64,000 nt of DNA from Streptococcus gallolyticus. GTDB taxonomy: Bacteria > Bacillota > Bacilli > Lactobacillales > Streptococcaceae. Below are positions 17,904-27,105 of this stretch, one piece after another. The notes under the pieces are model-generated. The model made no database searches. It was not told where the DNA came from and saw only the letters and a list, made by a program, of their open reading frames with translations. The first letter of the stretch is position 1. Every line of letters starts with the position of its first letter. The position numbers and the translations under genes were made by a program. The stretch spans positions 1-64,000 of the forward strand of contig NZ_NETH01000001.1 in the NCBI RefSeq assembly GCF_003337175.1, read 5' to 3'.

Positions 17904-18911
17904 TTAATTGAAAACAAATTTTCGTTGAACACGATAACTTAGGATAAAGAGGATTGTCTCGGTCAAAAGTTTTGAGAGGATTAAACCAAGTCCAATGCTA
18001 ATCAGAACTTTTAACATAAAATAATTACAAGTCAAAATGACAGCGACTAATAGGAAATACCGAACAATCGAAATCAAAAGTGGGTTACTTCGCTTAAAAA
18101 CAAGATTGGCATTTAGTAAGCATTGGGTTGTTGCACTGATAAGGCGCGCTAAAATAACAGAAATTAAGAGATTTTTAGTTAAAGCGACCAGCGTAAATAA
18201 TGCTAACGCATCAACGATCGTTGCTAAAATAGACGCGCCAGAGAATTTTAAAAAGGGGCTGTAAATTCGAATAGAGTCTTGAATTGGTCGAAAATGAGAA
18301 CTTTCGTTTCCTTCAATATAGACCGTCTCGATTGGGACTTCATGAATGTCATGACCACTCCGATCCGCTTCAAGCAACATATTAAATTCATACTCGAAAC
18401 GTTCGCCTTTTAGTGACAATAACCAAGGGAGTAATTCCGTTGATAATCCACGTAAGCCAGTTTGGGTATCAGTAATGGCTACTCCTGTCACTAATCGGAA
18501 AAGTTGAGCGGTTACTTTATTGCCAAAACGGCTTCTGGCAGGCACTTTTCCGACAAAAGCACGCGCACCAAGGACGATGCTTTCTGGATGATGTTGCGTC
18601 GCACGTGCAACTTTGACAATATCTTTAATTAAATGTTGTCCATCACTATCAACCGTAATCATAATATCACTATTGACAGATACGGTTTGAATATGCGTAA
18701 AAGCTGTCTTGAGCGCTGCACCTTTTCCAAGGTTGTTGGGGTGAATCAGCACCGTAGCCCCAAGTTGTTCAACTTGATGATAAAACGTGTCATAAGAAGC
18801 ATCGCTACCATCATTGACAACAATAATATCTGCTTGAAGTTCTTCTTTGATACCTTGCACGACTTGAACAAGCCTTTGGTCTGGTTCATAAGCTGGAATG
18901 ATAATGTGCAT
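17904..18911 (-). CDS. Family 2 glycosyltransferase with GtrA-like membrane domain
   Basis: The N-terminal part (about 1-220) is a DPM1/GtrB-like GT-A domain: IIVVNDGSDASYD, HPNNLGKGAALKTA, the metal-binding TVDSDGQH (about 96-103) and TDTQTGLRG. The C-terminal part (about 225-335) has four membrane helices of GtrA type. Fusion proteins of this kind load a sugar on polyprenyl phosphate and help move it across the membrane. It is the last gene of the operon starting at 21499, so the sugar probably decorates an envelope polymer; the sugar itself cannot be read. Confidence 0.85.
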   Translation of the reverse strand: MHIIIPAYEPDQRLVQVVQGIKEELQADIIVVNDGSDASYDTFYHQVEQLGATVLIHPNNLGKGAALKTAFTHIQTVSVNSDIMITVDSDGQHLIKDIVKVARATQHHPESIVLGARAFVGKVPARSRFGNKVTAQLFRLVTGVAITDTQTGLRGLSTELLPWLLSLKGERFEYEFNMLLEADRSGHDIHEVPIETVYIEGNESSHFRPIQDSIRIYSPFLKFSGASILATIVDALALFTLVALTKNLLISVILARLISATTQCLLNANLVFKRSNPLLISIVRYFLLVAVILTCNYFMLKVLISIGLGLILSKLLTETILFILSYRVQRKFVFN

Positions 18912-18951
18912 AATAGTGCTTCCTTTCTTCTTGTGAACCCAAAACTATTTC

Positions 18952-20184
18952 TTAAAATTGGCCACGACCTCCACCAGAACCAGGTCCGCTTTCAGTAATT
19001 TCCGTTTCTGTTTCACCGTTGACAATCAAAGTTCCGCCATTGTAAGTTGCATTACCACTGAAGTCAAAGGCTGATTGTCCAGTGATATTAATTGTTCCAC
19101 CGTTAACGACTAAATCACCATTTGAGTCAATACCGTCTGTGTCACCGTCTGCCATAGTGATGGTAATAGCCCCGCCGTTAATTGTGATGAGAACATCATC
19201 TTGTGCTTCCATATCACTGCCTGTAAATGCCCAGTCTGTCGCATTGATACCGTCATCTGAGGCGTTAATTGAGATCGTACCGTCGTTGATTGTGATAGTC
19301 TTACCTTCCAGACCTTCGACACATGATTGAATATCTATTGTTCCGCCGTCAATCACCAAGTCATTAGAAGCATGGATGCCGTCATCACCTGCATTAATGG
19401 TAATATTTCCTGATTGAATGTAGATATTTCCTAAAGAAGTATCTTCGTCATTATCGGAATGAATAGCATCTTCGGTAGAAGTTAAATTAAGGGTTGAATT
19501 ATAAATATCGATAGCGTCATTTGCCGAAATAGCATGTTTAACGGTTGATGTGATATTATACGTTCCGCCTGTAAATTTAACGTCGTCACTTCCCTTGATA
19601 GCATTGTTATCATTTCCTTCGACAGTCAATGTTCCAGAACCGTTAAAGGTTAAATCGCTTTTACTGTAAATGGCTGCACTGTAATCATCTGTTGTATGTT
19701 CAGAGTCCGTCAGTGTGTTTGTTGTACCGTCTGCGGATGTAATCACCACTTTATCAGCTGATGTGACTGCAATCAAAGCATCGCTTCCTGTCATTGTGAC
19801 GCCGTTGAGAACAATCTGAACCTTGTCAGAGTCAGCGGCAGTAACTTTGATTTGAATCCCGTCACTTTCACCTGAAACAATGTAAGTCCCTGATTCAGAA
19901 ATCGTCACTGTTGAGCCATCCACGCTAACACCATCACCAGACACATCAGCTGATGAACCCGATAAGGTAATCGTTGATGCTGATGATTCGTCATAGGTTG
20001 ATGTTAAGTCAGTTTCAGTGAAATAATCAGTATTAGCATCTGTCGAAGTGCTTGCTGACGTTGTACTTGCTACTGTCGATGATGAACTTGACGTTGATGA
20101 TGTGCTACTTGTTTGAGAACACGCGCCCAAACTTAGCAAAGTAAGCGCACATACGCTATATAATAATGTCTGTTTTGTTTTCAT
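18952..20184 (-). CDS. Carbohydrate-binding beta-helix lipoprotein (Cthe_2159/DUF4353 type)
   Basis: A lipobox (LSLGACSQ, about 17-24) predicts a lipid-anchored surface protein, followed by a Ser/Thr-rich linker (25-65) and a repetitive right-handed beta-helix. The helix shows repeated turns such as AIYSKSDLTFNGSGTL, AIKGSDDVKFTGGT, DGIHASNDLVIDGG and DGIDSNGDLVVNGGT. Members of this family bind polysaccharide. The protein ends GSGGGRGQF. It lies between a small membrane protein and the GT2-GtrA gene, and GAGGAATTTT precedes its ATG. Confidence 0.85.
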   Translation of the reverse strand: MKTKQTLLYSVCALTLLSLGACSQTSSTSSTSSSSSTVASTTSASTSTDANTDYFTETDLTSTYDESSASTITLSGSSADVSGDGVSVDGSTVTISESGTYIVSGESDGIQIKVTAADSDKVQIVLNGVTMTGSDALIAVTSADKVVITSADGTTNTLTDSEHTTDDYSAAIYSKSDLTFNGSGTLTVEGNDNNAIKGSDDVKFTGGTYNITSTVKHAISANDAIDIYNSTLNLTSTEDAIHSDNDEDTSLGNIYIQSGNITINAGDDGIHASNDLVIDGGTIDIQSCVEGLEGKTITINDGTISINASDDGINATDWAFTGSDMEAQDDVLITINGGAITITMADGDTDGIDSNGDLVVNGGTINITGQSAFDFSGNATYNGGTLIVNGETETEITESGPGSGGGRGQF

Positions 20185-20220
20185 AAAATTCCTCAGTTCT
20201 TTTAATCCGTTGATATGTTA

Positions 20221-20616
20221 CTATTGTTTTTTGTCTCGGCTAAGCAATCCTATGACTAGGCTCAAACCTGAAAAAGCAAGTGCAGTCCACCAATACGGTT
20301 GGTCATAGGAACTCGTTCGTCCAGAAACTTCGATAATGCCTCTCACCAAGCAAGCACTAGCAATAATAGCTAAGCTTGAATTAAATAAAAGAAATGGTCC
20401 GCGTTTCGTTATCCAAGTCAAATTAAGACCTGATAAAAATGAAACCACTGCTCCTGCTAAAGGTGCTAGAAACATTAATCGCATGAAAATGGAAGATTCA
20501 CCATAACTGAATTTTTCATAAATAATGGTAAATACAAGGCAAAAAATGGTTAAACCGAGATAAGCAAGGGTTGCTCTGCCAAATGTTCGTTTAGTAACCG
20601 ATGTAAACAATGTCAC
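20221..20616 (-). CDS. Small membrane protein, unknown function
   Basis: A 131-residue protein with four predicted membrane helices (about 14-32, 43-62, 72-91, 104-123) and charged loops. I do not recognise a family. The start is GTG at 20616 (or TTG 20610), inside the last codons of the upstream phosphodiester glycosidase gene (26-base overlap), which argues for coupled translation and a shared function in the operon. Confidence 0.7.
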   Translation of the reverse strand: MTLFTSVTKRTFGRATLAYLGLTIFCLVFTIIYEKFSYGESSIFMRLMFLAPLAGAVVSFLSGLNLTWITKRGPFLLFNSSLAIIASACLVRGIIEVSGRTSSYDQPYWWTALAFSGLSLVIGLLSRDKKQ

Positions 20617-21499
20617 TCACCGCTCTTTCTTCTATTGTGTTACCACTTGTTGTTGGATTGTTAATGACTTTACCGTTGAAATACATGGTTGATGAGCCAC
20701 CACCATCCAAATTATAAGCTGTCGTCACACCATAAGATTGCATCAGCTCTGCCATTTCATACAAGGTCAAGCCAGCCGACTCATCCGTACGACCATCAGA
20801 AACAATAACAATGTAATGCAGACTACCATCATCTGTTTCGATAATTCCGATAGCTGTTCGTGGATTTTCTGCCATAGCTTGTCCAACTTCTTCAGATTCA
20901 GAAACAGCAATCTGACCATTTGAAACAAGGGTTGGACCAAAGGCAAAGGTATTGACAACACCACTGTCTAGCAATTCCTGTGTTGTCGTATCGCTTTCGT
21001 TAAACGTTCCAAAACTACCGTCTGAATAGATAGCTAAATCATCATAATCAGATTGTCGATTGCTACTACGATAGATTACACCGTTTTTAATCACATAACC
21101 TGACGTATTAGCGCCGTAATAGTCACCGTTAATGGCAAAAATGGCATTTTTACTTGAAGCTATACTAGACGTGGTTTCTGTAATATTCGTTCCAAAAGTG
21201 TCCTGTGCTAACGCTGTTTTTAAATAATCTGCACTAGAAAGTGTAATATCTGCTACATAATACGTTGTATCGCTTGTATTTCCTGTTGTAATGGTGATGG
21301 AGATATTGTCATCTTGATAGGAAGTATCTGTTGTCGTCACTTCGCCTGTTTCTGTCGATGCCGTCGTGCTACTTGTGTCTGTAGCAACTTTAGATACCGC
21401 CGATGGTATCACAAATGTTTTCAAAAGAACATAACCATTTGCAGACAATAAAGCTGTGCTAAATAACAAAGTGTAAGCATGCTTTTTTAAAAATCTCAT
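20591..21499 (-). CDS. Phosphodiester glycosidase family exoprotein (NAGPA/DUF2233)
   Basis: The family includes the mammalian uncovering enzyme NAGPA and bacterial exopolysaccharide-related proteins that cleave sugar-1-phosphodiesters. An N-terminal membrane anchor (about 8-28) and a Ser/Thr-rich linker place the domain outside the cell. Conserved pieces are AINGDYYG, GPTLVSNG, NPRTAIGI, VSDGRTDES and YNLDGGGSSTMYF. It is the first gene of a four-gene minus-strand operon. Confidence 0.87.
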   Translation of the reverse strand: MRFLKKHAYTLLFSTALLSANGYVLLKTFVIPSAVSKVATDTSSTTASTETGEVTTTDTSYQDDNISITITTGNTSDTTYYVADITLSSADYLKTALAQDTFGTNITETTSSIASSKNAIFAINGDYYGANTSGYVIKNGVIYRSSNRQSDYDDLAIYSDGSFGTFNESDTTTQELLDSGVVNTFAFGPTLVSNGQIAVSESEEVGQAMAENPRTAIGIIETDDGSLHYIVIVSDGRTDESAGLTLYEMAELMQSYGVTTAYNLDGGGSSTMYFNGKVINNPTTSGNTIEERAVSDIVYIGY

Positions 21500-21613
21500 C
21501 GCCTCCTCCTTTCATGTGGCATTGATAAGTTAGATTAAGCCTATCGAATTTGGCTAAAGATTTTCTGAAAAATAGCTAAAAGAAAACTTAACCCCTGATT
21601 CGATAGCAAACCA

Positions 21614-21642
21614 TTTACGGAGAAAAATTTTTTGTGTACAAT
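21614..21642 (+). promoter_or_regulatory. Promoter of coaB, placed for a leaderless mRNA
   Basis: TTTACG (21614-21619), 17-base spacer, TACAAT (21637-21642) preceded by TG. Only six bases lie between the -10 and the coaB ATG, so transcription should start at or next to the A of ATG. Confidence 0.6.
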
Positions 21643-21648
21643 AACTCT

Positions 21649-22335
21649 ATGAACATTTTAATCACATCTGGCGGAACAACTGAGAAAATTGATGCTGTTC
21701 GTGGCATTACGAATCAGGCAACAGGAAGTTTAGGAAAAGACATTGCAGAAATATTTTTAGAAAATGGACATGAGGTGACTTTGGTTACGACCAAAGAAGC
21801 TGTCAAACCAAAAGAACAGCCACATTTGACAACCTATATCGTCTCAACTGTTGATAGTTTGCTTGAAACTTTAGAGCCACTTGTTAAGACACATGACGTT
21901 TTTATTCATAGCATGGCTGTGTCTGATTACACTCCTGTCTATATGACTGATTTAGATGAGGTTGAAAATGCCGAGCATATTTCAGATTTTCTGACACAGC
22001 AAAATACCGAATCGAAAATTTCCTCTAAAGCAGACTACCAAGTGCTCTTTTTAAAGAAAACACCGAAAGTTATCAGCTTGGTCAAAACATGGAATCCTGA
22101 TATCATGCTGATTGGCTTTAAATTATTGGTTAATGTTAGCAAGGATGAATTGTTTGCGGTGGCGCGTGCTAATTTGAAGAAAAATAAAGCACACTATATC
22201 GTCGCCAATGATTTAAATGAAATCAATGGGACACACCACCACGCTTATTTGCTCAGTGAAAACGACGTAACCGAAGCCGAAACAAAAGCTGAGCTGGCTA
22301 AATTAATTTTTGAAAGGGTGACAACTCATGACTAA
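21649..22335 (+). CDS. coaB: Phosphopantothenate-cysteine ligase
   Basis: Joins cysteine to 4'-phosphopantothenate, the second step of coenzyme A synthesis. In streptococci CoaB and CoaC are separate proteins, as here. The start is MNILITSGGTTEKIDAVRGITN, with the dinucleotide-binding and dimerisation signature RGITNQATGSLG; later motifs are HSMAVSDYTPV and LIGFKLLV. An upstream GTG (21634) is in frame but lies within the promoter, so ATG 21649 (228 residues) is chosen. No Shine-Dalgarno sequence precedes it. It overlaps coaC by 8 bases. Confidence 0.93.
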   Translation: MNILITSGGTTEKIDAVRGITNQATGSLGKDIAEIFLENGHEVTLVTTKEAVKPKEQPHLTTYIVSTVDSLLETLEPLVKTHDVFIHSMAVSDYTPVYMTDLDEVENAEHISDFLTQQNTESKISSKADYQVLFLKKTPKVISLVKTWNPDIMLIGFKLLVNVSKDELFAVARANLKKNKAHYIVANDLNEINGTHHHAYLLSENDVTEAETKAELAKLIFERVTTHD

Positions 22336-22873
22336 AACAATCGTACTGGCTGTTTCAGGGAGCATTTCTGCCTATAAAGCAGCTGATTTAAGCAATCAGT
22401 TAACCAAATTAGGCTATCAAGTACACGTTTTAATGACGGACGCTGCAACGCAATTTATAACGCCACTAACATTGCAAGTGTTATCAAAAAATCCTGTTCA
22501 TCTTGATGTTATGAAAGAAGACAACCCAAAAGTTGTTCATCATATTGAACTAGCAAAACAAGCCGACTTATTCGTAGTTGCTCCTGCTTCCGCTAATACA
22601 ATCGCTAAATTAGCTCATGGTATCGCAGATAATATTGTCACAGCAACTGCGCTAGCTTTGCCGACAGATACTCCAAAATTGATTGCGCCAGCTATGAATA
22701 CCAAGATGTATGACAATCCACTAACGCAACGCAATTTACAAATCTTGCAAGAAGTCGGTTATCAAAAAATTGAACCGCGTTCAAGCAGGCTTGCCTGCGG
22801 TGATGTTGGACGTGGTGCTCTTGCTGAATTAGACGTCATTGTTCAAACAATTCAAGATACCATTGAGAACTAA
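22328..22873 (+). CDS. coaC: Phosphopantothenoylcysteine decarboxylase
   Basis: FMN-dependent decarboxylation giving 4'-phosphopantetheine. The 181-residue HFCD-family flavoprotein has LAVSGSISAYKAADL at the N-terminus, the catalytic His in VVHHIELAKQADL (about 72-84), PAMNTKMYDNP (the PXMNXXMW-type motif) and the substrate-clamp ACGDVGRGALAE. It is translated from within the end of coaB. Confidence 0.95.
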   Translation: MTKTIVLAVSGSISAYKAADLSNQLTKLGYQVHVLMTDAATQFITPLTLQVLSKNPVHLDVMKEDNPKVVHHIELAKQADLFVVAPASANTIAKLAHGIADNIVTATALALPTDTPKLIAPAMNTKMYDNPLTQRNLQILQEVGYQKIEPRSSRLACGDVGRGALAELDVIVQTIQDTIEN

Positions 22874-22889
22874 AAATCAAAATCGATAC

Positions 22890-22918
22890 TTGTCAAGACA
22901 GTTGTAAATTTGTATAAT
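22890..22918 (+). promoter_or_regulatory. Promoter of panT
   Basis: TTGTCA (22890-22895) and TATAAT (22913-22918) with a 17-base spacer, in the gap after coaC. Confidence 0.65.
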
Positions 22919-22982
22919 GAATTGGCATTTGGAAAACTAAAAATTCCAAATACTACATTTTTCAGTCCATTTAGGAGGAATG

Positions 22983-23555
22983 ATGAAAAAAAATAAAGCA
23001 GCAACCGATGTTGCTATGATTGCTATCTTCTTTGCTATTATGCTTGTGATAAATTTTCTAACAAGCTTAGTGTTTAACCTTTGGCCTGTTCCAATCAAGC
23101 CTACACTCGTGCATGTTCCAGTTATTATCGCTTCTATTGTCTATGGACCACGAATTGGCGCTATCCTAGGTGGATTAATGGGGATTATGAGTGTTACCGT
23201 AAACACTCTGACATTGTTACCAACAAGTTATCTCTTTTCTCCATTTGTTGAAAACGGGAATTTTGCTTCACTAATCATTGCTCTTGTTCCACGTATCCTA
23301 ATCGGTATAACACCTTATTTTGTTTATAAATGGCTACATAATAGAACTGGACTCGTTATCGCTGGTGCGATTGGTTCGATGACAAATACCATTTTCGTTT
23401 TAGGAGGCATTTTCCTACTCTTCTCAAACGTTTATAACGGAAATATCCAAACTCTGCTTGCTGTTGTTTTTGGAACAAATGCTATCGCTGAAATGATTAT
23501 TTCTGCCATTTTAACACTTGCACTTGTTCCAAGTTTACAAAAAATTAAACATTAA
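22983..23555 (+). CDS. panT: ECF transporter S component, probably pantothenate
   Basis: A 190-residue membrane protein of ECF S-component type with six helices and the pattern PVPIKPTLVHVPVIIASIVYG typical of the pantothenate/other-vitamin group. Its place after coaB-coaC supports pantothenate uptake for CoA synthesis. AGGAGG at 22973-22978 is followed by two adjacent ATGs; the second (22983) is better spaced. It has its own promoter as well as read-through from coaC. Confidence 0.82.
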   Translation: MKKNKAATDVAMIAIFFAIMLVINFLTSLVFNLWPVPIKPTLVHVPVIIASIVYGPRIGAILGGLMGIMSVTVNTLTLLPTSYLFSPFVENGNFASLIIALVPRILIGITPYFVYKWLHNRTGLVIAGAIGSMTNTIFVLGGIFLLFSNVYNGNIQTLLAVVFGTNAIAEMIISAILTLALVPSLQKIKH

Positions 23556-23562
23556 CGTTGAA

Positions 23563-23596
23563 AATCATGGGCTAAAAAGCTTGTGATTTTTTACTT
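23563..23596 (+). terminator. Terminator after panT
   Basis: AAATCA..GCT/AGC..TGATTT imperfect stem ending in T6. Confidence 0.55.
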
Positions 23597-23733
23597 AAAG
23601 CTAGTAAAATTTTTAAGTATTTTCAAGGGTTAAACAACCGTTTGCGTAATCTTCGAAAAAACCCTCAAAACCCTTATATATCAATATATTCACTTATCTC
23701 AAATTAGGACTAGAAAAATCTTTTACAAAGTGG

Positions 23734-23739
23734 TATAAT
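23734..23739 (+). promoter_or_regulatory. -10 of the pgm promoter
   Basis: TATAAT preceded by TGG (extended -10), 37 bases before the pgm ATG. No convincing -35 is seen. Confidence 0.5.
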
Positions 23740-23776
23740 GAAAGCGTTTAGAAGAACAGAGAAAAGGAGTCCTATT

Positions 23777-25492
23777 ATGACTTACACTGAAAACTATCAA
23801 AAATGGCTTGACTTTGCGGAACTACCTGACTATCTCCGTAAAGAATTAGTGGCCATGGATGAGAAGACCAAAGAAGACGCTTTCTACACCAACCTTGAGT
23901 TTGGTACGGCAGGTATGCGTGGTATCATTGGTGCTGGTACTAACCGTATTAACATCTACGTTGTCCGCCAAGCAACTGAAGGTCTGGCAAAACTGATTGA
24001 AACTAAAGGTGAAGACGTTAAAAAACGTGGGGTTGCGATTGCTTATGATTCTCGCCACTTCTCACCAGAATTCGCCTTTGAATCTGCTCAAGTTTTAGCA
24101 AAACATGGCATTAAAGCTTATGTCTTTGAATCACTTCGCCCAACACCAGAATTGTCATTTGCAGTTCGTTATCTTGGCGCATTTGCAGGTATCATGGTAA
24201 CTGCTAGTCACAACCCAGCTCCATTTAATGGTTATAAAGTTTATGGTGAAGACGGTGGGCAAATGCCACCAGCTGACGCTGATGCTTTGACTGACTTTAT
24301 CCGTGCGATCAAAGACCCATTTGCTATCGAATTGGCTAACCTTGAAGAAAGCAAGGCTTCTGGTCTTATCGAAGTTATCGGTGAAGCTGTTGATGCTGAA
24401 TACCTTAAAGAAGTTAAAGATGTTAACATCAACCAAAAATTGATTGATGACTACGGTAAAGACATGAAGATTGTTTACACACCACTTCATGGTACTGGTG
24501 AAATGCTTGCTCGTCGCGCACTTGCTCAAGCTGGTTTTGATTCCGTTCAAGTCGTTGAAGCTCAAGCTGTTCCAGACCCAGATTTCTCTACTGTAACATC
24601 TCCAAACCCAGAAAACCAAGAAGCTTTTGCTCTTGCTGAAGAACTTGGTCGCAAAGTTGACGCTGACGTTCTTGTCGCAACTGACCCAGACGCTGACCGT
24701 CTCGGCGTTGAAATTCGTCAAGCAGACGGTTCATACCGTAACCTTTCTGGTAACCAAATTGGTGCTATCATCGCTAAATATATTCTTGAGGCTCACAAAA
24801 CAGCTGGAACTCTTCCAGAAAATGCGGCTTTGGCAAAATCAATCGTTTCAACTGAATTGGTAACAAAAATCGCTGAAAGCTACGGTGCTACAATGTTTAA
24901 TGTCTTGACTGGTTTCAAATTTATCGCTGAAAAAATTCAAGAATTTGAAGAAAAACACAATCACACTTACATGTTTGGTTTCGAAGAAAGCTTCGGTTAT
25001 CTCATTAAACCATTCGTACGTGATAAAGATGCCGTTCAAGCTGTTCTTATCGTTGCTGAAATCGCAGCTTACTACCGCTCACGTGGTTTGACATTGGCTG
25101 ACGGCATCGAAGAAATCTACAAAGAATACGGATACTTCGCAGAAAAAACAATCTCAGTTACGCTTAGCGGTGTTGATGGAGCTGCTGAAATCAAGAAAAT
25201 CATGGATAAATTCCGTGACAACGCTCCTGCACAATTCAACGCAACTGACATTGTTAAAACTGAAGATTTCTTGGCGCAAACAGCCACAAGCGCAAACGGC
25301 GTTGAAAAATTGACAACTCCACCAAGCAATGTCTTGAAATACACACTGGCAGACGATTCTTGGATTGCCGTTCGCCCTTCAGGTACTGAACCAAAAATCA
25401 AATTCTATATCGCTACAGTTGGTACAGATTTGGCTGATGCAGAAGCTAAAATTGCTAATATCGAAAAAGAAATCAATGCTTTCGTTAAATAA
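23777..25492 (+). CDS. pgm: Phosphoglucomutase / phospho-sugar mutase
   Basis: Interconverts glucose-1-P and glucose-6-P, supplying sugar nucleotides for the envelope and polysaccharides. Family features are FGTAGMRGIIG (N-terminal), the phosphoserine loop VTASHNPAPFNGYK, metal loop ATDPDADRLGV, sugar-binding FGFEESFGYL and phosphate-binding RPSGTEPKIKFY. An in-frame ATG at 23738 lies in the promoter; ATG 23777 follows AAGGAG and gives 571 residues, the normal length. Codon use is strongly biased, as in highly expressed genes. Confidence 0.95.
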   Translation: MTYTENYQKWLDFAELPDYLRKELVAMDEKTKEDAFYTNLEFGTAGMRGIIGAGTNRINIYVVRQATEGLAKLIETKGEDVKKRGVAIAYDSRHFSPEFAFESAQVLAKHGIKAYVFESLRPTPELSFAVRYLGAFAGIMVTASHNPAPFNGYKVYGEDGGQMPPADADALTDFIRAIKDPFAIELANLEESKASGLIEVIGEAVDAEYLKEVKDVNINQKLIDDYGKDMKIVYTPLHGTGEMLARRALAQAGFDSVQVVEAQAVPDPDFSTVTSPNPENQEAFALAEELGRKVDADVLVATDPDADRLGVEIRQADGSYRNLSGNQIGAIIAKYILEAHKTAGTLPENAALAKSIVSTELVTKIAESYGATMFNVLTGFKFIAEKIQEFEEKHNHTYMFGFEESFGYLIKPFVRDKDAVQAVLIVAEIAAYYRSRGLTLADGIEEIYKEYGYFAEKTISVTLSGVDGAAEIKKIMDKFRDNAPAQFNATDIVKTEDFLAQTATSANGVEKLTTPPSNVLKYTLADDSWIAVRPSGTEPKIKFYIATVGTDLADAEAKIANIEKEINAFVK

Positions 25493-25513
25493 TCATTGAT
25501 TGATTAATATCAA

Positions 25514-25548
25514 AACAACTCCTTCTATCATGAGGGAGTTGTTTTTTA
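25514..25548 (+). terminator. Terminator of pgm
   Basis: AACAACTCC/GGGAGTTGTT stem followed by T6. Confidence 0.88.
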
Positions 25549-25605
25549 CTGATAACTTATATTGATTTTAAAGCACAGAAGTTTTACATAATTATATTTA
25601 CGTAA

Positions 25606-25634
25606 ATAAAAAACACCCCATATTTATGAGGTGC
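25606..25634 (-). terminator. Terminator of the Nramp-like gene
   Basis: GCACCTCAT/ATGGGGTGT stem with a four-base loop; the minus strand continues in T6. Confidence 0.75.
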
Positions 25635-25664
25635 TCAAATATATAAATAGCCAAAGAATCAAAG

Positions 25665-26924
25665 TTAGACGTTACCAGTTAGCCATGCGATGATAAAGAA
25701 TAAAGCAAACCCAAATAGATAAACAAGACCAATGATGGATAATCCTTTGAGCCAAGGTTTAACTTGATGTTCGTTACTATTTACTAATGAATAATTAAGA
25801 TAAGCAAAGAATGGTGTCGTAATGAATGATGCAATCATTGCAAAACGAAGCATTGTTGCAACATTACCAGCAAAAAGATAAACAATGACCAATCCAATAA
25901 CTGCTGTCAATGTCATCCAACCATAAAGTGCTTTTTGAGAAGCTTCCTTTTTGTCAAGAAGCAGACGAAGCGCTTCATTATTCGCACGTGAATACCCGTC
26001 AATAACTGTGATAACCGTTCCGAAAATACATAGGAAAGCAATAAGCGTAATCAAGAAACGAGACCATTCGCCAAGAACAGAAGCGTACATATTGACAAAT
26101 TGAGCAATGTAAGCAGCTGAAGCGCTTTGTACCTCTTCTCCTGCTCCAAATTGAATAAGGGCACCTAAAGCACAGAAAATAAGTGCTAAAATGGCAGTTC
26201 CAACATAACCAGTATTGAAATCAAAAATAGCATCTGCTTCTGACATGTTAACTTGTTTACGTTTTTCGACAGACCACATTGAGTTGATTGCTGAGATTTC
26301 AATAGGGCAAGGCATCCACCCCATCAATGATACGATAAACGGCAGGGCTGCCATACGCCAAGGTGTCGGAGCTTCAAAGTTTGGCGCATACTCACGATGT
26401 TTAAAGAGAGCAATAAACACAGCTACAACAGTCGCAATTGTCAAGGCTGTCATCACCCATTTTGCTAACGAATCAAGGAATTGGTAACCACCAATCAGCA
26501 ACATTGCCCAAATAATCACGATGATGATTGTCGTTAATTGAGAAATGCTTAGCCCGAATCCATTTGGAAAAATGTTGTAAAGAATAGCTGCACAAAGAAT
26601 ACCAACCCCTGCTGTGTTAACGATAGCCGAGAAAATATTCAAAACAAAGAAAATTGCTAACCAACCTTTACCTTTTTCAGCATATCCTTCAATCAAACTC
26701 TTGTCATTTTCCATGGTATATTGTGAGCCAAAACGGAAAAACGGGTACTTGAAGATATTGATAAGGACAATCACTAAAGCTAATTGCCAGCCATAGATAG
26801 CTCCTGCTTGAGTAGATGATACAATATGCGACCCACCAACTGCGGCAGAAGCCATTAGAATACCTGGTCCAAGTGCTTTAAGCTTGGTACGCCAAGTCGA
26901 TTGTTGTTCTATATTTGCAGTCAT
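25665..26924 (-). CDS. Nramp-superfamily membrane transporter without the canonical metal motifs
   Basis: A 419-residue protein with about eleven membrane helices and the Nramp N-terminal signature ALGPGILMA. In canonical Nramp metal importers helix 1 carries DPGN and helix 6 carries MPH. Here the corresponding places read AAVGGSHIVSS and GWMPCPIEISA, so the metal-binding Asp, Asn and His are absent. The likely substrate is therefore not assignable; magnesium-type Nramp relatives or a non-metal solute are possible. The gene stands alone with a terminator behind it. Confidence 0.78.
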   Translation of the reverse strand: MTANIEQQSTWRTKLKALGPGILMASAAVGGSHIVSSTQAGAIYGWQLALVIVLINIFKYPFFRFGSQYTMENDKSLIEGYAEKGKGWLAIFFVLNIFSAIVNTAGVGILCAAILYNIFPNGFGLSISQLTTIIIVIIWAMLLIGGYQFLDSLAKWVMTALTIATVVAVFIALFKHREYAPNFEAPTPWRMAALPFIVSLMGWMPCPIEISAINSMWSVEKRKQVNMSEADAIFDFNTGYVGTAILALIFCALGALIQFGAGEEVQSASAAYIAQFVNMYASVLGEWSRFLITLIAFLCIFGTVITVIDGYSRANNEALRLLLDKKEASQKALYGWMTLTAVIGLVIVYLFAGNVATMLRFAMIASFITTPFFAYLNYSLVNSNEHQVKPWLKGLSIIGLVYLFGFALFFIIAWLTGNV

Positions 26925-27059
26925 AAAATAGACCTCTTCCCTAAATAAACTTTTTAATATTCAGATAATTCTAAATATGTATATTTGATTCTACAACTTG
27001 TTTGTCAGAAAGTCAACCTTATCTAGGAAAAAAGTTTAAAATAATCTTTAGCATTCGCT

Positions 27060-27087
27060 AAAAAATCCCCGCTTTAAAAAGCGGGGA
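27060..27087 (-). terminator. Terminator of the DUF1002 gene
   Basis: CCCCGCTTT/AAAGCGGGG stem, minus-strand T6 tail. Confidence 0.9.
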
Positions 27088-27105
27088 AAACCATAAATTG
27101 ACAGC

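Noticed and set aside
24155-24721. 188-codon ORF antisense to pgm
   Set aside because: Produced by the strongly biased codons of pgm; Trp/Phe/Ser-rich with no ribosome site.
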